From Aminobacterium colombiense DSM 12261 (GTDB lineage: Bacteria > Synergistota > Synergistia > Synergistales > Aminobacteriaceae): DNA of 64,000 nucleotides. The translations under genes and the position numbers were made by a program. The notes under the pieces were generated by a model, which had not been told where the DNA came from, did not search any database, and saw only the letters and a list, made by a program, of their open reading frames with translations. The DNA lies in NCBI RefSeq assembly GCF_000025885.1, contig NC_014011.1, forward strand, positions 62,001 through 126,000, written 5' to 3'. Shown here piece after piece: positions 60,913-64,000 of the stretch (position 1 is the first letter of the stretch; every line of letters begins with the position of its first letter).

Positions 60913-61578
60913 TTATTCACGTCTCTGTGGAATAAAAACACCGCATCCCATCATTCGTCGCCCTCCCAAACCAGTTCTTTGAAGGCGAAGTGATTCTTCA
61001 GCTGTTAATTTACTTACGAGAAGGGGAAAGCCGACAATATTTTTATCTTTAATGCACAGAGTTCGTTTGATGAAAGGAGATGATATTCTGTTATCTGTCT
61101 TTCCTTCTATAGATTTAAGATGGGATCGTAATAAAAGGTGCGGAGTTCCCAAAATATTAAGGGTATCAAGTTGTCTTTGAACTGCATCCAGAAATTGGTC
61201 TGGTTCAGTAAAGCCTTTAATGGTAACGAGCCTGCTTCCTAAAATAGGATAAGGAACGAGCTTTCTCGAAACGGGAATTCCGACAGTAACATTATGAGTA
61301 CCAATTCTCAAAAATTTTCCGCAAAGAAAAAGAAAATCGGGAACTTTGTCAACGGGAATGCGAAGTGTAAGACGACTTTTGTTGTTTAATGCGATTTTCC
61401 TTTCACCGCATGGTGCTCCGTTTATTGGATGAATGGAGATATTTCTTCTGTGTTCAGCATGATGAATGGAGGGGAGTATATCTGTAATAGCGCTGTACAG
61501 TTGATAACCATGGTCCGCATCAATGGTTTTGCCATGGAGTTGAAACTCCAAATCGACCAATTGACTCAACTCCTTCAT
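60913..61578 (-). CDS. cas6: CRISPR-associated endoribonuclease Cas6 (Cmx6-like)
   Basis: 221-residue RAMP ribonuclease that cuts the repeat to mature crRNA. Tandem ferredoxin folds end in the glycine-rich loop GLGGRRMMGCGVF. The N-terminal VDLEFQLHGKTI and SIHPINGA match the Cmx6 group. First gene of the operon. The annotated ATG has no ribosome-binding site; a TTG 18 bases downstream has AAGGAG nine bases before it and may be the true start. Confidence 0.88.
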   Translation of the reverse strand: MKELSQLVDLEFQLHGKTIDADHGYQLYSAITDILPSIHHAEHRRNISIHPINGAPCGERKIALNNKSRLTLRIPVDKVPDFLFLCGKFLRIGTHNVTVGIPVSRKLVPYPILGSRLVTIKGFTEPDQFLDAVQRQLDTLNILGTPHLLLRSHLKSIEGKTDNRISSPFIKRTLCIKDKNIVGFPLLVSKLTAEESLRLQRTGLGGRRMMGCGVFIPQRRE

Positions 61579-62124
61579 TATTTTTTAGCAACAAAAGTAT
61601 CTGCAATTTCAGAATTGTTGGCCCGTCTTTTTGTTGTTTTTTTAAAGAAACGAGTTCGCAAATTAAGGAATGCTTCTTGTAATATATAAAATCTTTACCC
61701 AACGAATGTTAGCGAAGAACAGCAGGCAAAGGTATTGTTATCATTTTTTCATCAGAAACTGCTTAAAAAAGGTTCATCTTGAATTTCTAAATTAAATATA
61801 CCATATAATAATTTCTGAGCAAAAATTATTAGTTTATAGCGAAATTTTTAACGGATGTCGCAAAAATAAGTTGCTTATTTGCGGGCAATTATATTGATAT
61901 TGGTTGGGCTTGAGTCTTGTCGATAATCTAAAGATTTGAAAGATCGTGTGATGAGGTTTTCGATATTGTAAGATAGCCTAGTTTGGATCGGGATTTTCAT
62001 GGGCATAATTCTTTTCCCGCTCTTAGGTCTTTTCGGGTTGACATTGTTTCTTAGAGAAACTTGTTGGTCAGGACTTTCATAGTAACAAAAAGCGAGATTT
62101 CATCCTTTGTTTTAGTTTCTTTAA
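61579..62124. other. AT-rich, gene-poor region upstream of the cas operon
   Basis: No convincing gene. CGCAAAAATAAG and CTTATTTGCG (61859-61883) form a hairpin with one bulge. A 60-codon frame (61520-61702, minus, TTG start) overlaps the cas6 start but has no ribosome-binding site or recognisable feature. The region probably holds the cas operon promoter and remnants of lost genes. Confidence 0.4.
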
Positions 62125-62690
62125 CTAACCCACAATTTTATTTTCCCCCAACATTCTTTTTGCTTCCATATACCCTATTTCGATTATATTCTCAGCTTTG
62201 CTGATATCGAATGTGTTGAAAGGGGAAAGGTCTGGCCTGATAAGAATATCGCTTTCCTCTGTTTGCAGTTTTGTAGCGGTTTCCAGTGCGATGTGGAAGG
62301 ATTTGAATAGCACTTCTATGATATTCTCTGGTTTTTTTGCTTTAATTTGCCAAAGAGATCAACGCTGATGATGAAGTTAGCTCCCATATCCTTAAGGGGT
62401 GTTATGGGGACATTTTCAACAAGTTCGCCGTCGACGAGGAGCCGATTGTCTATCTCCACAGGAATAAAAATACCTGGGATGCACGAGCTTGCCATTACGG
62501 CAGCTGCCACATTTCCATTTTTAAGCGCCACTTTTTCACCGCTTGTAATATCCGTTGCTATCATCGCGAGGGGAATACAGGCTTCGTCAAAGGTAACATC
62601 TCCGAGATTGTCTGTTATGAGCAGTGCCAAGAACGGCGCCTCCCCCAAGGGCTAGTCCTATTTTTTTCTTTCTCCATGAGGTCTGTTACG
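62125..62690 (-). pseudogene. Decayed patatin-like phospholipase
   Basis: Three fragments of one RssA/YlbK-type patatin can be read in different frames. The N-terminal glycine-rich oxyanion segment KKIGLALGGGAVLGTAH lies at about 62627-62670. Then sequence resumes in another frame at the Asp region, with VPLAM-like PLAMIATDITSGEKV, MASSCIPGIFIPVE and LLVDGELVENVPITPL. A last frame change near 62315 precedes the C-terminal 60 residues. The GxSxG nucleophile segment is missing, so a deletion of roughly 100 or more codons plus frameshifts has destroyed the gene. Confidence 0.78.
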
Positions 62691-62699
62691 ATTTCCAGC

Positions 62700-62947
62700 G
62701 CGGCCGCGGGATTCCCAGATTGCCACAAGCGTTGCTATCATGATGTCATGGCGGGTTACCTCCTGTTTCCTTTATTTTGGTTGTGTGAGCAACACCAGTA
62801 TAAAGGAGAGGTGCCCGCCTTTTTCAATATCTCTTTCACTTTACCTAAGTAAACGGAACGAAACTCTGGACCATCTACAGAAGGGTTACCCGTGACAATT
62901 GACAAATCATGGTATGTGGTATACCATGTACCAAACAAATAAAACAT
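62700..62947 (-). pseudogene. Degraded coding remnant
   Basis: A 63-codon frame opens at 62947 (with SIVTGNPSVDGPEF and YLGKVKEILKKAG) and is closed by a likely frameshift: in the next frame the sequence continues LYTGVAHTTKIKETGGNPP to a stop. The join reads as one protein broken by a single-base change. The family is not recognised. Together with the patatin remnant it indicates decay between the cas operon and the GntR gene. Confidence 0.4.
62901..62929 (+). promoter_or_regulatory. Promoter with overlapping GntR-type operator
   Basis: TTGACA at 62901 with a -10-like TACCAT 17 bases later. The spacer and -10 contain TGGTATACCA (62919-62928), a perfect palindrome, itself inside ATGGTAT...ATACCAT (62911-62929). 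FadR-type GntR proteins bind TGGTnnnACCA-like sites, so autoregulation of the downstream gene is likely (inference). Confidence 0.55.
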
Positions 62948-63014
62948 TTTTCAAACTTCCCACTTAACTTCCCACTTGAATTCCTATTCCTAATAGTAGA
63001 GAGGTAAAGACGCC

Positions 63015-63725
63015 ATGTCGCTTTCTATGTTTGAGGAAATAAAAACTCGTACGTTGCAAGAGCAAATTTTAGAAAAGTTAAAAGACCTCATAAAAGATGG
63101 GTCGCTAAAGGCGGGCCAATTTTTACCTTCTGAGAGAGATTTAGCAAAGACACTTGGAGTGAGCCGAATTCCCCTTAGGGAAGCGCTTAACAAGCTCCAA
63201 GTTCTTGGTGTGGTTGAAAGGCAGCATGGGAGAAGAACCTTGATCAAAGGGCTTGGAGGCATTCCCATTACGGAAATTATTGAAATAATTTCTGACAGCG
63301 GGGATGAAATTGAAACAGTTAATCAGCTAAAAGAGATAAGACTGATTCTTGAAGTAGAAGCAGCAGGTTTGGCATCTCAAAGAAGGGACAAAGATGATTT
63401 AAAGAGGTTGGAAGAGTTGGTTGAACAGATGGAGAAGGAATATAAAGAAGTGGAAAAGCTTCAAGTACTATCTCTTCGTTTCCACATGGCAATTGTCGAA
63501 GCGGCTAAGAATAGAATCCTGTCTTTGGTTTATCTTTTTTTTCACGATCTTCAACAACGCAGCCGTAAATATTCAAAGAGAATTCATAGTGATCCAATTG
63601 GCATAGTCAAAGACCATAAAGAGATTTTCAAGGCGATTCAAGAAAAGGACCGCAAATTAGCAGAAGAGCTAATGAGGAGTCACCTTGACCAAGTGACATT
63701 TATTTTGCCCTATCAAGAGAAATGA
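63015..63725 (+). CDS. GntR family transcriptional regulator, FadR subfamily
   Basis: 236-residue regulator. The N-terminal winged helix (about 8-75) has LKAGQFLPSERDLAKTLGVSRIPLREALNKLQ; the C-terminal FCD all-helical domain (about 90-225) has LILEVEAAGLAS, FHMAIVEAAKN and DHKEIFKAIQEKD with the metal-binding His and Asp. FCD proteins respond to small carboxylates such as lactate, gluconate or galactonate derivatives. AGAGGT ribosome-binding site. Target genes are not seen; those to the right lie outside the window. Confidence 0.9.
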   Translation: MSLSMFEEIKTRTLQEQILEKLKDLIKDGSLKAGQFLPSERDLAKTLGVSRIPLREALNKLQVLGVVERQHGRRTLIKGLGGIPITEIIEIISDSGDEIETVNQLKEIRLILEVEAAGLASQRRDKDDLKRLEELVEQMEKEYKEVEKLQVLSLRFHMAIVEAAKNRILSLVYLFFHDLQQRSRKYSKRIHSDPIGIVKDHKEIFKAIQEKDRKLAEELMRSHLDQVTFILPYQEK

Positions 63726-64000
63726 CAAAGTATTTCATGATCATTTTTAAGAACCTATTGTGCAACATTAAAAGCAAAAGGTCTAGGGCAGGTTTTAAAA
63801 GTTCGCATTATTGCGTTTCCATGCAATATACATCGATAGTTCACCCTTATCACGTGGTGTGCTAGCTGTTCGGGAAGTTAGTTCGAACCAACGAGCTGTA
63901 TTCGAGGGGGGGATGTTAATCAACAAGAAGCAATAAGCGAGATGTCAAGGGTGATAAATTGATGGGTCGTTATTATTGCCTGTTGGAAGAAGTCTTAATA
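63726..64000. other. Right-edge region without a recognised gene
   Basis: No confident feature. An ATG at 63962, six bases after AGGGTGAT, opens a frame that runs off the edge (MGRYYCLLEEVLI) and might be the start of a gene, but too little is visible. TTCGAGGGGGGG at 63901 looks like a ribosome-binding site for a frame that stops after seven codons. Confidence 0.3.

Noticed and set aside
61520-61702. 60-codon frame overlapping the cas6 start, in the position held by devI in the Myxococcus dev operon
   Set aside because: TTG start without ribosome-binding site, composition of random AT-rich DNA, no recognisable resemblance; position alone is not enough.
63962-64000. Start of a new gene at the right edge
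   Set aside because: Only 13 codons are visible, with a moderate ribosome-binding site; not enough to call.

Overview
The window reads as a chromosomal segment of an anaerobic, amino-acid-fermenting bacterium, most likely a member of the Synergistota close to Aminobacterium (inference from gene content, not from a search). Pointers are a complete Rnf complex with ApbE, a B12-dependent ribonucleotide reductase, Fe-S L-serine dehydratase, L-cysteine desulfidase, RidA, a MalY-type C-S lyase, an alanine/glycine:cation symporter, a TRAP transporter and a polar amino-acid ABC transporter. No rRNA or tRNA gene was seen.

Layout. 1-4.7 kb: an amino-acid ABC transporter (minus), two tandem threonine-synthase-like genes and a LysN-like aminotransferase. 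4.8-11.4 kb: a membrane polyferredoxin with a 33-residue membrane peptide encoded upstream, a CDA-fold deaminase, sdaAB/sdaAA, a 59-residue membrane protein, a prolyl-tRNA-synthetase-like protein that has lost its catalytic motifs, and a parvulin. 11.5-19.5 kb: a pantothenate block (UPF0316, YhdT, PanF; IclR regulator, PanB, PanE, TRAP DctP-Q-M). 19.5-20.0 kb: an isolated unit made of a consensus promoter, a Leu/Ile/Val-rich leader peptide, an attenuator and a 46-residue ORF. 20.1-31.9 kb: COG2509 flavoprotein, nitroreductase, DHOD-like enzyme, cysE-cysK behind a Cys-codon leader, leuA-C-D-B behind a Leu leader, an RlmI-type methyltransferase and a lytic transglycosylase. 32.3-40.9 kb: rnfCDGEAB, converging on a Gx-type membrane protein, a NusG-II protein and ApbE, then an AGCS symporter. 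41-50.4 kb: UPF0182, TrmO, RidA, CyuA, MalY and NrdJ. 50.5-61.6 kb: a 35-repeat CRISPR array and a seven-gene type I cas operon with the order cas6-cas3-cas8-cas7-cas5-cas4/1-cas2, as in the MYXAN/dev system. 61.7-64 kb: AT-rich, gene-poor DNA with a decayed patatin gene and a GntR regulator.

How it fits together. Serine, threonine and cysteine degradation yields 2-oxo acids and enamine intermediates that RidA would clear. The reduced ferredoxin produced would feed Rnf, whose FMN cofactors are attached by ApbE. Cysteine and leucine biosynthesis are each preceded by short ORFs loaded with the codon of the end product and followed by a rho-independent terminator, so ribosome-mediated attenuation looks like a habitual control mode here.

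The most unusual observations are the double Cys-codon leader of cysE-cysK, the BCAA leader/attenuator that controls only a tiny unknown ORF, and the catalytically gutted ProRS paralog that keeps an apparently intact editing domain.
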